This document shows positions 9,031-18,420 of a stretch of DNA of 64,000 bases, in pieces. Position 1 is the first letter of the stretch. Every line of letters begins with the position of its first letter. The DNA lies in the NCBI GenBank assembly GCA_026129905.1, contig JAHCHE010000003.1:1-64000 (forward strand). The letters run 5' to 3'. The notes beneath the pieces are model-generated. The model did not search any database. It was given only the letters and a program-made list of their open reading frames with translations, and was not told the DNA's origin. This DNA comes from Bryobacteraceae bacterium. GTDB taxonomy: Bacteria; Acidobacteriota; Terriglobia; Bryobacterales; Bryobacteraceae. The position numbers and the translations under genes are program-made.

Positions 9031-11526
9031 CTATTCGACGCTGTAATCCGCGCTCAGCCGCAACGCCTCGCCCGGGCCGAGCATCTTCTCGTCCGACCAC
9101 AGTCCGAATGTGAGGCGGTTTTCGCCCCGGACGGTCCAGCTTGTCAGGCACCGCTTCACCTCGCCGTCGGAAAACCGGTTCACCACGGCGGGGCCGCCGG
9201 AGCGGTGCAGGCCTCGCCACTCCCCCTGGGGGCACTCCTCGGCCGGCGCCGTCTCCGAGCCCTGCGTTTCCAGCCCTGGACGGAACAGCGTCCGGTCCAC
9301 CGCGCTTCCGTTCCGCGCGCGGTAACGAATGGCGGCGCCGGGCTCCTCCGGCGGGTGAAAGCGGAACTCCGCCCGCGCGTGCAAGGCTGCGGGAATCGGC
9401 GCGGCCGCGGCGTTTTCAACTTCGGTCCGCGTGCGGAGGATGCCGCCTTCAAGCCGGATGGAACGCTTCAGGTTGGCGCCGTTGACCGCGAGGCCGTTCA
9501 AGACCAGGCTGTCCGCGGCCGCCGGTTCGGCGATCTCCCACTTCACGTCCCAGGGGCGCGACTGGTAGTCGGAATAGAGCGCGGCCGCGATGCCGGAGAC
9601 GTCGGGGTAGCCTCGTTCGCCCGAATCGGGCTGGTGGAGGACATCGGCGCCCGTGCGCTTATCGATCAACCGTATGACGCGGGCGTTCAATTCCGGAACC
9701 ACGTCGGCGCGAAGCGAGGCGTTCTCCAGGGTTATCACCCGGTATGATTTCATGCGCAGCGCAAACTCGTCTTCATCCCACGGCAAATTCCGCCCTTCGT
9801 GTAGCTGCGTGATGCCGAAACCGCGCACGCGTCCCATGAAATCCGCGAACGCGCGCGTGAGACGCTCCAGGTTCGCCGGCGCGTAGGAGTCGCCACGGAC
9901 GGCGAACGCCCGCTCGCGCCAAAGCGCGACATAGTCGAGCGGGAGGCGCGCTTTCACAACGCGGCGCCGGACTCCCGAATCGCCGGCGTCGGCCTCGGCC
10001 TGGCGGAAGAGTTCGGTTGCGCGGGCCAGGAACTCCGCCGAAAGGTACGGCGCTCCGGGCTGCTGGTAGATCCAGAGATGATGTCCCCGCCCGTCCGGGG
10101 GCCGGCGAACCTGCCGGTGCAGGAGGTCGAAGTACTCCCGCATCGGCCGGGCGGCGCGGCCGTAGACGCCTTCCAGGAACTCGTCGATATCGCGGTTCAC
10201 GTCGGCCTTCGTATCCCACATCAGGCGGGCCATCACCCAGGAGCGCAGTTCCGCCATTTCACCGCCGCCGCCGGGCGCGTAGGCGCCCTCCATGAACAGG
10301 CCCACCACGCCGTGGCGTTTGTACATCGGGATGTCGGCCGCCAGTTCGTCGAAATCGGGAAACGGGAGCAGGTAATGCGAAAAATTCGTATTGTAGTGCC
10401 AGATATAAAGCTGTCCGGTTACCTTTGCCCATGCGCGAAGGTTATTCATGAAATAGGCGTTTCGGTCGCAGGTTTCGTACGGGTGGGCCTGACAGGCGCC
10501 GATCGGGCAGAGGCGGATGCGCACGTTCGGCCGCGGCCGCGTCCTGGCCGGCGGCGCTTCCGTGTACCAGTAGGCGAGCGTATCGATCAGCTTGTCCGGG
10601 TGTTTCTTCTCCACCTGTTCCGCCAGCGCGTTCACGAATCGGAGGAGCGGTCCCGAATGGACGCCGCCTTCCTCCTCCTCCACGCGCCGGCAGCGGTCGC
10701 ACTCGCACCAGCCCGTCCAGTCGTTCTGCGACACGGAGAAGATCGTGGCTTCGGGATGCTCGCCGATCCAGGCCAGGACCTTTTCCGTGGCGACGCGCAG
10801 CGCGCCTTGATTGGTGAGACAGAGCTGGCTGCGCACGGCGCGCCGCTTGCCCGCGATGAGCGAGAAGTATTCCGGGTGTTCGCCGATATATTCCTCCGGC
10901 GGCACGAGCTGCTCGAAGGAGTGTACGAACGGATAGTACGCGATTTTGCCGCCGGTGGACTCGTCCAGCTTGGAAAAATGACCGTTGGTTTTGTTCCGCG
11001 CGGCCCAGTCTTTGTCGAACGCTTCCGTGAAATACGGTTCACGGTACTCGAAGGCGGGCGTCTGCCGTTCGTCCAGCGGCGGGACCTCGATGGTCCGCCT
11101 CTTCGGAATCCGGCTGACCTCCGGCGTGAACCAGCGGCAGCCGAGCTTTTCAAGGAACGCGTATACGCCGTACATCGAACCGCGCTGCCGGCCGCCGGCG
11201 ATCGCAATGTTGCGCCCGGCCGTCTTGAGGACGAAACCTTCCGGCCCGAGTCGCTCGAAGGGCAGGTTCAGCTTCAGCCGGTCGAGCGCCCTGCCCGCGC
11301 CGACGACGATGAGGTCTCCGCTCGCCTCGTCGCCGACGATGGGTAGCCGCGCTCCGGACATCTCTTCGAGGAATCGCTGAAGTTCGGCGGCGGCCCGTTT
11401 TTCCGAAGACGAGGCTTCGCTGGACAGAGCGATCGAATAAGTGCTGGCCCCGTTCTCGGCGAGCGTGATGGGGAGTCCGGCGGCCGGCAACGCGAACGCC
11501 GGAAGCAGAAATAAGAACAGCTTCAT
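9031..11526 (-). CDS. secreted DUF4838 glycosidase-like protein (831 aa)
   Basis: Residues 1-17 are a signal peptide (FLFLLPAFALPAAG). An alpha-glucuronidase/GH20-like N-terminal domain follows (EKRAAAELQRFLEEMSG and GSMYGVYAFLEKLGCRWF). The central DUF4838 barrel includes FSVSQNDWTGWCECDRC, LAYWYTEAPP and WHYNTNFSHYLLPFPD. The C-terminal 200 residues are a beta-rich accessory domain. DUF4838 proteins are putative polysaccharide-acting enzymes. It is a likely co-transcript with the downstream decarboxylase (26 bp gap) but functional coupling is not obvious. Confidence 0.85.
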   Translation of the reverse strand: MKLFLFLLPAFALPAAGLPITLAENGASTYSIALSSEASSSEKRAAAELQRFLEEMSGARLPIVGDEASGDLIVVGAGRALDRLKLNLPFERLGPEGFVLKTAGRNIAIAGGRQRGSMYGVYAFLEKLGCRWFTPEVSRIPKRRTIEVPPLDERQTPAFEYREPYFTEAFDKDWAARNKTNGHFSKLDESTGGKIAYYPFVHSFEQLVPPEEYIGEHPEYFSLIAGKRRAVRSQLCLTNQGALRVATEKVLAWIGEHPEATIFSVSQNDWTGWCECDRCRRVEEEEGGVHSGPLLRFVNALAEQVEKKHPDKLIDTLAYWYTEAPPARTRPRPNVRIRLCPIGACQAHPYETCDRNAYFMNNLRAWAKVTGQLYIWHYNTNFSHYLLPFPDFDELAADIPMYKRHGVVGLFMEGAYAPGGGGEMAELRSWVMARLMWDTKADVNRDIDEFLEGVYGRAARPMREYFDLLHRQVRRPPDGRGHHLWIYQQPGAPYLSAEFLARATELFRQAEADAGDSGVRRRVVKARLPLDYVALWRERAFAVRGDSYAPANLERLTRAFADFMGRVRGFGITQLHEGRNLPWDEDEFALRMKSYRVITLENASLRADVVPELNARVIRLIDKRTGADVLHQPDSGERGYPDVSGIAAALYSDYQSRPWDVKWEIAEPAAADSLVLNGLAVNGANLKRSIRLEGGILRTRTEVENAAAAPIPAALHARAEFRFHPPEEPGAAIRYRARNGSAVDRTLFRPGLETQGSETAPAEECPQGEWRGLHRSGGPAVVNRFSDGEVKRCLTSWTVRGENRLTFGLWSDEKMLGPGEALRLSADYSVE

Positions 11527-11640
11527 GGCAACTCTACAGCATATGCCGTAAACCGTCCAGCAAGCTGAACGGGCGATCTTTCTGGCTGGCGAGTGCGCGC
11601 CGGCGGCATACTACAATCGGCAGGGAACGCTTCCTCCGCC

Positions 11641-12792
11641 ATGAAGATCACCAATGTTGAAGTGCTGGTCCTGAAGTCCCCTGGCCTCTACGCGCGCCCG
11701 ACGGACGCGGAAGAGCCGCCGGGCCCAACGCTGATGGGCCTGGTGAGAGTATCCACCGACGCCGGCATCACCGGCTACTCGGACATGGAGACTTCCGCTC
11801 CGGTCGCGAAAGCGGCTGTCGAAGCGCCGCGCTGGAGTGAAGCCGGGATGGAGTTTTTTGAAGGACTCGCGTCGCTGCTCGTCGGCGAAAACCCGCTCGA
11901 AGTGGAGCGGCTCTGGTACAAGATGTACCGCGGCAGCATCTATTACGGCCGGCGCGGCGCGGCGATCCAGGCCCTTTCGGCGATCGACATCGCGCTGTGG
12001 GACATCATGGGCAAGTTCTATGGTCAGCCGGTCCACATGCTGCTCGGAGGCAAGTGGCGCGACCGGGTCCGCGCCTACGCCAGCACGCTGTTCCGCCCGA
12101 CGCCCGAAGCCATGCGGGAGGCGGCTCGGCGCTACCTGGACCAGGGCTTCACCGCGGTGAAGTTCGGCTGGGGCGTGTTCGGCGAGGATCCCTGGCGCGA
12201 CGTTCAGCTTGTGGAAGCGGCGCGCGCCGCTTTGGGCGATCGCAACGATCTGTTGGTGGACACCGGCTGGTTCATTGAGCGGACGCCGAAGCAGGCGATC
12301 CAGGTGATCCGTTCCATCGAGGCGTTCAAGCCCTTCTTCGTCGAGGAAATCCTGCATCCGGAGGACTACGACGGCTACCGCCAGGTGGCCGAAGCGGTGG
12401 ACACGCTGATCGCCTGCGGCGAGCAGGAAGCCACCGAATGGGGCTTCCGCGAACTGATCGAGCGCGCCCACGTGGACGTGCTTCAGCCGGACCTGACGCG
12501 CTGCGGCGGCTTCACCGCGGCCCGCAAGATCGTGCACATGGCCGAGACCGCCAACGTTCTGGTGATCCCGCACTCGTGGTCGTCGGACCTGCTCACCGCC
12601 GCCTCGCTCCACCTGAACGCGTTTCAGCGCCGCGCGGTGTTCGTCGAATTTAACACGTCGCAGGGGCCATTGTCGCGCGCCATGGTGAAGGAGCCGCTGA
12701 AGCTGGAGGACGGGTACCTGCGCGTGCCCACAAGTCCGGGCCTCGGCGTCGATGTGGACGAGCGAACGATCGAGCAGTACCGGATTGCGTGA
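11641..12792 (+). CDS. mandelate racemase/muconate lactonizing enzyme family, sugar-acid dehydratase-like
   Basis: I prefer ATG 11641 (MKITNVEVLVLKSP), where the enolase-superfamily capping domain starts. A TACAAT -10-like hexamer sits at 11612-11617. The 383 aa protein has K174 (VKFGWG), metal ligands D207 (VDTGW), E235/E236 and E261, D284 (QPDLTRCGG) and H311 (IPHSW). This Lys plus His-Asp arrangement marks the mandelate-racemase subgroup, most of which dehydrate acid sugars. With the fucosidase and RhaT-type transporter nearby, a deoxy-sugar acid substrate is a fair guess. Confidence 0.85.
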   Translation: MKITNVEVLVLKSPGLYARPTDAEEPPGPTLMGLVRVSTDAGITGYSDMETSAPVAKAAVEAPRWSEAGMEFFEGLASLLVGENPLEVERLWYKMYRGSIYYGRRGAAIQALSAIDIALWDIMGKFYGQPVHMLLGGKWRDRVRAYASTLFRPTPEAMREAARRYLDQGFTAVKFGWGVFGEDPWRDVQLVEAARAALGDRNDLLVDTGWFIERTPKQAIQVIRSIEAFKPFFVEEILHPEDYDGYRQVAEAVDTLIACGEQEATEWGFRELIERAHVDVLQPDLTRCGGFTAARKIVHMAETANVLVIPHSWSSDLLTAASLHLNAFQRRAVFVEFNTSQGPLSRAMVKEPLKLEDGYLRVPTSPGLGVDVDERTIEQYRIA

Positions 12793-12804
12793 CCGCCGCG
12801 CCCG

Positions 12805-13647
12805 CTAAATTCCCAGCAGGTCGAGCGAGTCCCGGTTGATCAGGCGCTCGATGGCGGCCTCAGGTATGCGCGGGAGGTTGGTGCCCTCCACCATAGAATT
12901 CATCTTCCGGAGCGCTTCGATGGTCGAGCCGGGCGTGGTGAACGGATAGTCCGAACCGAATAGCAGGCGGTCCAGCACGCCGTACTCCATCGCCGAGACC
13001 ATGCCGTTGTAGAACTGCCAGGGCCGGTAGTAGAGGGCCGAGATGTCGGCGAACACGTTCCGGTTCTTGCGGATCAGAACCATCGTTTCGTCGATCCATG
13101 GGTGGCCCATGTGCGCGATCACCATCTTCAGGTTCGGGAACTCGAGCGCGAGCGGCTGGAGCTGAATCGGATTGGCGATTTCGAGCGAAACGTTCGCGCA
13201 GAACGTGGTCCCCTGGTGGATCAACAGAGGAATGCGCAGTTCTTCGGCCCGGCGGAGGATGCGGCGGAAGCGCGAGTCCTCCGGCGCCACGTTCTGATAG
13301 ATGGGGCCCATCTTCAGGCCCCGCAGCTTCAGCGTCTGTACCGCGTGATCGAGCTGGTCGACGGCGTCGGGGTCCTGCGGGTCCACCGAGCAGAAGCCGA
13401 TGAGCTTCTCCGGGTGTTGGGCCACGTATTCGGCGACATACTCGTTCGGGACCAGCACGCCCACGTGCCGGGCGCGAAACCCGAGCACCACCGCGCGGTC
13501 CGCCGGTTCCATGGCCGCCCAGTGCCTGGTCAGATCGACCGCGATGTCCTTGTAACCGTCGCCCGCTACCGCCCGGGCGTCGGCGAGGAATTGTTCGCCG
13601 AGGTGGCAGGGCGACTCCCAAACGTGCGTGTGAATGTCAACGATCAT
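12805..13647 (-). CDS. amidohydrolase family protein (Amidohydro_2 type, 280 aa)
   Basis: ATG 13647 begins MIVDIHTHVW, giving the first metal motif HxH at once; an in-frame TTG two codons earlier is possible. Further TIM-barrel metal positions are seen in LLIHQGTTF, VIAHMGHPW and FGSDYPF. No signal peptide, so cytosolic. Family members hydrolyse lactones or decarboxylate 2-pyrone and related acids. It is convergent with the dehydratase gene (12 bp between stops), and a lactonase step in the same sugar-acid pathway is plausible but unproven. Confidence 0.82.
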   Translation of the reverse strand: MIVDIHTHVWESPCHLGEQFLADARAVAGDGYKDIAVDLTRHWAAMEPADRAVVLGFRARHVGVLVPNEYVAEYVAQHPEKLIGFCSVDPQDPDAVDQLDHAVQTLKLRGLKMGPIYQNVAPEDSRFRRILRRAEELRIPLLIHQGTTFCANVSLEIANPIQLQPLALEFPNLKMVIAHMGHPWIDETMVLIRKNRNVFADISALYYRPWQFYNGMVSAMEYGVLDRLLFGSDYPFTTPGSTIEALRKMNSMVEGTNLPRIPEAAIERLINRDSLDLLGI

Positions 13648-13745
13648 AGGCAAACCGAATCCGCGTCATTAGCCAATATAAACCCGCCAGCCACGGCAAG
13701 CACTGACCTTATCTCGGGGTACAGATTCCCTGTTAGGATAAACGC

Positions 13746-15086
13746 ATGTGTTGCTCGTGTTTCGTTCGTCTGTTGTGCCTGGCGGGAGCGCTGCTCTTCT
13801 GCCGGCTATCCTTCGGGGACGATCCGAACCAGGCGGAGCGCCTCCGCCGCTTCAACGACGCGAAGTTCGGCATGTTCATTCACTGGGGTCCCTACTCGCT
13901 GGCCAGCGTCGAGGCGTCGTGGCCGATCATGGAGCCAGCCCAATGGAACATCAGCGAGGCGGACTACCGGGCGCTTCCCAAGCGCTTCAATCCGGTAAAG
14001 TACGATCCGGAGGCCTGGGTGCAACTGGCCCGGGACGCCGGGCAGCGGTACATGGTTTTCACCTCGAAGCACCACGACGGCTTTTGCATGTTCGACTCGA
14101 TGTACACGGACTACAAGATCACGAAGACTCCCTACGGCAAGGACGTCGTCGCCGCGCTGGCGGCTGCGGCGAGGGAGGCGAAGATGCCGCTGGGATTCTA
14201 TTATTCGCCGCCGGACATGAACCATCCCGGTTTCCGCGACACGTCCAAGCCGTCGCGCACGAACTGGCGCGGCGAGCCGGCGCGGCCGGAGTGGCCACTG
14301 TACCTGGACTACATGGAACTCCAACTCCGCGAACTGCTCACCCGCTACGGGGACTTGTTTCTCATCTGGTTCGACGGCCTGGGACAGCAGGAAAAGTACG
14401 CCGGGGCCCGCTTCCACAAGCTGATCCACGAAATGCAGCCGTTCGCCATCATCAACAATCGCATCGGCCTGACCGGCGACTACGTGACGCCCGAGCAGCG
14501 GCTCCCGAAGGGGATCCCGGTGAAAGGCGCGAACGTCGGCGCCACGGACCCGGCCGACAAGGGGCTCTCCGCCGCCGCTCCCAGGCCGGAGGAATTTCAG
14601 CCATGGGAAACGTGCATGACGATCAATGAAACCTGGGGCTATAACAAAAATGATACGAAATACAAGTCGAAAACCGATCTGATTCGCGCGCTGATCGACG
14701 CCGCCAGCAAAGGGGGCAACTTCCTGCTCAACGTCGGCCCAACGCCCGAGGGCACGATTCAGCCCGAGTTCGAGGAGCGGCTGCGCGGAATCGGGCAGTG
14801 GCTGAAAACCAATGGCGAAGCGATCTACGGCACGACGTACGGTCCGCTTCAGGACCTGCCGTTCGGGCGGACGACGTCGAAGGGCAAGACGATCTACCTC
14901 CACGTCTTCGACTGGCCGGGCGCGTCGATGGAGCTCACGGGTCTCAACGCCAGAGTACGAAACGTCCGCGCGTTGTCGGGCGGCGCCGCGCTCAAATACG
15001 CGCAGACGGGCGACAAACTGGTCATCTCCACCGATGGCGCGACGCCCGATCCGGACGCGACCGTCCTGGCCATCGAAACCCGGTAG
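13746..15086 (+). CDS. secreted alpha-L-fucosidase, GH29 (446 aa)
   Basis: A short Cys-rich signal peptide (VRLLCLAGALLFCRLSFG) is followed by the GH29 barrel: KFGMFIHWGPYSLASVEASW, SKHHDGFCMFDS, LGFYYSPPDMNHP and the nucleophile Asp in LFLIWFDGL. GH29 enzymes retain configuration and cleave alpha-L-fucosyl ends. The C-terminal 90 residues are a small beta domain. A TAGGAT hexamer at 13734-13739 is the nearest -10-like element and would put the transcript start almost on the ATG. It heads a plus-strand run through the URO-D-like genes and the transporter. Confidence 0.9.
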   Translation: MCCSCFVRLLCLAGALLFCRLSFGDDPNQAERLRRFNDAKFGMFIHWGPYSLASVEASWPIMEPAQWNISEADYRALPKRFNPVKYDPEAWVQLARDAGQRYMVFTSKHHDGFCMFDSMYTDYKITKTPYGKDVVAALAAAAREAKMPLGFYYSPPDMNHPGFRDTSKPSRTNWRGEPARPEWPLYLDYMELQLRELLTRYGDLFLIWFDGLGQQEKYAGARFHKLIHEMQPFAIINNRIGLTGDYVTPEQRLPKGIPVKGANVGATDPADKGLSAAAPRPEEFQPWETCMTINETWGYNKNDTKYKSKTDLIRALIDAASKGGNFLLNVGPTPEGTIQPEFEERLRGIGQWLKTNGEAIYGTTYGPLQDLPFGRTTSKGKTIYLHVFDWPGASMELTGLNARVRNVRALSGGAALKYAQTGDKLVISTDGATPDPDATVLAIETR

Positions 15087-15096
15087 GAAGGCCGCA

Positions 15097-16143
15097 ATGA
15101 CCTCCAAAGAACGTGCGTTACGCAACTATACCTTTCAGAAGGTGGACCGATTTACTATCGATTTCTGCGCCAGCTCCGACGTTTACGCGAAACTCTGCGA
15201 ATATTACGGCGTCAAGACCGACCTCGAGCTGATGGAAACGCTGCGCGTCGACTTCCGGTACCCTAAGCCGAACTGGATCGGATTCCCGCTGGTGGACAAG
15301 GACGGCCGCGCCACGGACTACTTCGGCATCCCGCGGACCGGAGTCGGCGATTTCGGGTACCCCATCGTGCATCCGCTGGCCCATGTCTCCTCCCTTGCCG
15401 ACTTGGAGGATTATCCCTGGTGGCCGGCGGCCGACATGTGGGACTACGACCAATACGCGCGGGATTGCGCGCAATTCTCCGAATACGCCGTCTACGGGGG
15501 AGCGTGGGCGTGGTTTTTCGAGGCGGCGTGCGAACTGGTGGGCATGGACCGATTTTTTCTCCTGATGCACGACCAGCCGGAGGTGGCTCACGCGATCCTC
15601 GAAAAAACCACCGGCTTCATGGAGCGGACGTCGGAAATCATGTTCGAGAAAGCGGGTAAATATATCGATATTTGCTTCACCGGGGACGATTACGGGTTTC
15701 AGAACGGCCCTATGATGAGCCAGCGGACGTTCGACGAATTCGTGCGGCCGTACTTGCAGCGGATCTACGACTGCGGAAAACGGAACGGCAAGCTGGTGAT
15801 GCACCACTCCTGCGGCAGCGTGGCGCGCTTCATCCCCTCGTTCCTCGAAATGGGGCTGAACATTCTGGAGCCGATCCAGGTGAAGGCGGCCGGTATGGAC
15901 CCAAAGGAACTGGCGCGGCGGTACGGCGGGCGCCTCTGCTTCCACGGATCGATCGACACGCAGGGAACGCTGCCGTTCGGTTCGCCGGAGGACGTGCGGC
16001 GGGAAGTGCGGGAGCGCGTCGAGACGTTCAGGCCGTACGGCGGCTTCACCATCTCGCCATCGCAGCACTTGCTCGCGGACATCCCGGTGGAGAACATCGC
16101 CGCCATGTACGACGAAGCATGGCGCGCCGCGTGGCTGAACTGA
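15097..16143 (+). CDS. URO-D-fold methyltransferase-like protein 1 (348 aa)
   Basis: ATG 15097 follows AGGAAGG, ten bases after the fucosidase stop. The sequence fits the uroporphyrinogen-decarboxylase superfamily branch shared with MtaA/MetE-type methyltransferases rather than HemE: the Zn-type H-x-C is present (MHHSCGSVARFIP), with a C-terminal GGFTISPSQHLLADIPVENI motif typical of this group. Three such genes in a row next to sugar genes argue against haem synthesis. Likely role: methyl transfer or demethylation of a plant-derived compound, but no corrinoid protein is encoded in this window. Confidence 0.82.
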   Translation: MTSKERALRNYTFQKVDRFTIDFCASSDVYAKLCEYYGVKTDLELMETLRVDFRYPKPNWIGFPLVDKDGRATDYFGIPRTGVGDFGYPIVHPLAHVSSLADLEDYPWWPAADMWDYDQYARDCAQFSEYAVYGGAWAWFFEAACELVGMDRFFLLMHDQPEVAHAILEKTTGFMERTSEIMFEKAGKYIDICFTGDDYGFQNGPMMSQRTFDEFVRPYLQRIYDCGKRNGKLVMHHSCGSVARFIPSFLEMGLNILEPIQVKAAGMDPKELARRYGGRLCFHGSIDTQGTLPFGSPEDVRREVRERVETFRPYGGFTISPSQHLLADIPVENIAAMYDEAWRAAWLN

Positions 16144-16154
16144 GGCGCCGATCT

Positions 16155-17321
16155 ATGATTCGCACGGCGAACTGCCTGGCCAAGTTGGACCGCATGCGGA
16201 AGACGCTGCGCCATAGCGAACCGGATCGCGTTCCGGTGAGCGACTTCTTCTGGGGCGGCTTTCTCCGGCGGTGGCGGGACGAACTGGGACTCCCTCCGGA
16301 CGCCGATATCTATCGCTACTACGACCTGGACTGGTTCCAGCTCAACCCAAACCTCGACCCGCACATCAAGCCATTCGAAATCCTCCGCGAAAACGAGGAG
16401 GAAGTTGTAGTGCGTACGGGATTCGAGGCGGTAATCCGAAAGAAATTCGCCGATCCGATGCCCGCGTTTCTCCACTTCGACACCGACAGCGTCGAGAAAA
16501 TGGAGACCTTCGAGTTCGATGATCCGTGGGACGACCGGCGCTACTTCGTCGCCGGGGACGACCAGATCAACGGCGTGGGCGACGGGTTCGCGCGCGGCAT
16601 TACGGCGTTTGACGCGCGGGTGAAGGCGGCGTATCCCGATTTTCCGCTTTTCGGCGGCGTTTGCGAGGCGCACGAAACGCTGTGGCGCATCGTCGGTTCG
16701 GAAAACGCCATGCTCTGGATGGGGCTCTATCCCGAACAGGTGGCGCGCTTCGTCGCCCGGCTCAACGCCTTCTCCCTGGAGCTGCTGAAAGCGCAGATCA
16801 AGGCTGCCGGCGGACGGTTGGACGGCATCGTGATCTGGGGAGACGTCGCGTACCGGAAGGGAATGCTGTTCTCCCCGGAGTTCTGGCGCCGCCATTTCAA
16901 GACCGGCGTGAAGGCGCTGGTGGACGAAGCGCACAGCCATGGCCTGCCGGTGATCTACCACGGGTGCGGCAACGTGAACCGGATTTTCGAGGATTTCATT
17001 GAAATCGGCGTCGACGCCTACAATCCGCTGGAGGCCAAAGCCGGGCTGGACGTGGTGGACTTGCGCCGCCGCTTCGGGCATCGCATCGGGTTCTGCGGCA
17101 ATATGGACGTCCTGCTGTGGGCATATGGAACCCGCGAGCAACTTCGCGCCGCCGTGCTCACCAAGCTAAACGCCGCCAAGGGCGGCGGCTATATTTTCCA
17201 ATCGGATCATTCCGTGCCGAGCAACGTCTCGGCGGAAGACTACGAATACGTCATCAACCTTGTTCGCGCGCGCGGCGCGTATCCGCTGGACCTCGGCGAA
17301 TTCGACCTCGCGGATCTGTAA
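16155..17321 (+). CDS. URO-D-fold methyltransferase-like protein 2 (388 aa)
   Basis: Starts 11 bp after the previous stop; the ATG at residue 14 is an alternative. It carries the URO-D pattern KTLRHSEPDRVPVSDFFWGG near the start, the H-x-C motif in VIYHGCGNVNRIF and GFCGNMDVLLWAYG. Only about a third of the fold is recognisable by eye as shared with its neighbours, so these are paralogues, not recent copies. Expected to be cytosolic and to act with the flanking URO-D-like proteins. Confidence 0.8.
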   Translation: MIRTANCLAKLDRMRKTLRHSEPDRVPVSDFFWGGFLRRWRDELGLPPDADIYRYYDLDWFQLNPNLDPHIKPFEILRENEEEVVVRTGFEAVIRKKFADPMPAFLHFDTDSVEKMETFEFDDPWDDRRYFVAGDDQINGVGDGFARGITAFDARVKAAYPDFPLFGGVCEAHETLWRIVGSENAMLWMGLYPEQVARFVARLNAFSLELLKAQIKAAGGRLDGIVIWGDVAYRKGMLFSPEFWRRHFKTGVKALVDEAHSHGLPVIYHGCGNVNRIFEDFIEIGVDAYNPLEAKAGLDVVDLRRRFGHRIGFCGNMDVLLWAYGTREQLRAAVLTKLNAAKGGGYIFQSDHSVPSNVSAEDYEYVINLVRARGAYPLDLGEFDLADL

Positions 17322-17333
17322 CGGAGAACCACG

Positions 17334-18398
17334 ATGAACCGCCAGTTCTATCTCGACCTTGCCGGCGCGGGCCTGCGCATGCCCATTGGCACGGACCTCG
17401 TCCTGCATGAGCAGCCGGACCCGGAAGCCGTCATGAACGACGGCCGGTCGCTCGGCAAAGTGATGGAAGCGGCCGCTGCGCGCTACAAGACGCCGCTGGC
17501 CGTTCCGCTGATGGACCTCCGGCTGGAAAAGGCCGACCTGCTCCATCTGCTCGGCGTCGCCGGCTCCGAGGTGGACACGTTTCACTTCGACGCCGCGCCG
17601 TCCGCGCACGACGTGGCTCGGCTCCAGGCCAACGCCGGCGCGGCCTTCGCGCGGCGCAACCAGGCGCACCAGGATTCGATCGGCTACATCGCCCATGAGA
17701 CGAAGCTCTTCCCGGTGGGCATGGCGATCGGCCCATTCTCGCTGATGACGAAGCTGCTGGCCGATCCCATCACAGCGGTGGCGATGGCGGGAACGGGGCT
17801 GACCGGCGAAGACGATGGCGCCGTATTGGCGGCCGAGCGCTGCCTCGCGCTCGCCGAGGCCGCGGTGGAGCGCTCCGTTACGGCGCAGGTCCGCGCGGGG
17901 GCCAGGGCGGTGATCGTCTGCGAGCCGGCGGCGAACCGGGTCTACCTCTCGCCGAAGCAGATCGAAGCCGGCGCCGACGTGTTCGAACGGTTCGTGATGC
18001 AGCCCAACCTCCGGCTGCGCGAGACGCTCGACGGCGCGGGCGCGGACCTGATTTTTCACGACTGCGGCGAGCTGATCGACGACATGGTCCGGCAGTTCGC
18101 GACGCGGCTGGATCCGGCGATCCTGAGCTTCGGAAGTTCGCGCAGACTCTGGGAGGACGCGGCTCTGACGCCGAAGGATGTCGTCCTGTTCGGCAACCTG
18201 CCGACGAAGAACTTCTACTCCGACGCGGTGATTCCGTTGGAGGCGGTGGCCGTGAAGACCTGCGAGCTCATCGGCAGGATGCGCGCGTGCGGGCATCCGC
18301 ACATTGTCGGGTCGGAGTGCGACGTCCTTTATGTGCCGGACGCGGCGGAAACGATCCGCCGGAAGGTGGATCGCATGCTGAACTGCTCGTGCGCATGA
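17334..18398 (+). CDS. URO-D-fold methyltransferase-like protein 3 with C-S-C tail (354 aa)
   Basis: Closest of the three to MtaA-type enzymes. It has a GMAIGPFSLMTKLLADP segment, VIVCEPAANRVYLSP, the Zn ligands H-x-C in IFHDCGELIDDM, and a distal Cys in VGSECDVLYVPD, which together make the His-Cys-Cys set of methylcobamide methyltransferases. The protein ends NCSCA, an extra C-x-C. It begins 12 bp after the previous stop and precedes the transporter by 22 bp, so it is almost certainly part of the same transcript. Confidence 0.82.
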   Translation: MNRQFYLDLAGAGLRMPIGTDLVLHEQPDPEAVMNDGRSLGKVMEAAAARYKTPLAVPLMDLRLEKADLLHLLGVAGSEVDTFHFDAAPSAHDVARLQANAGAAFARRNQAHQDSIGYIAHETKLFPVGMAIGPFSLMTKLLADPITAVAMAGTGLTGEDDGAVLAAERCLALAEAAVERSVTAQVRAGARAVIVCEPAANRVYLSPKQIEAGADVFERFVMQPNLRLRETLDGAGADLIFHDCGELIDDMVRQFATRLDPAILSFGSSRRLWEDAALTPKDVVLFGNLPTKNFYSDAVIPLEAVAVKTCELIGRMRACGHPHIVGSECDVLYVPDAAETIRRKVDRMLNCSCA

Positions 18399-18420
18399 GG
18401 CCCGGAAGAAAGGCGATCGA

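Noticed and set aside
13806-17141. Long minus-strand ORFs (13806-15125 and 15765-17141) opposite the fucosidase and URO-D-like genes
   Set aside because: They are antisense to well-supported genes, have no recognisable domain and arise from the high-GC codon structure.
15097-18398. HemE (true uroporphyrinogen decarboxylases)
   Set aside because: The H-x-C zinc-type motifs and the absence of other haem genes point to the methyltransferase branch of the fold.
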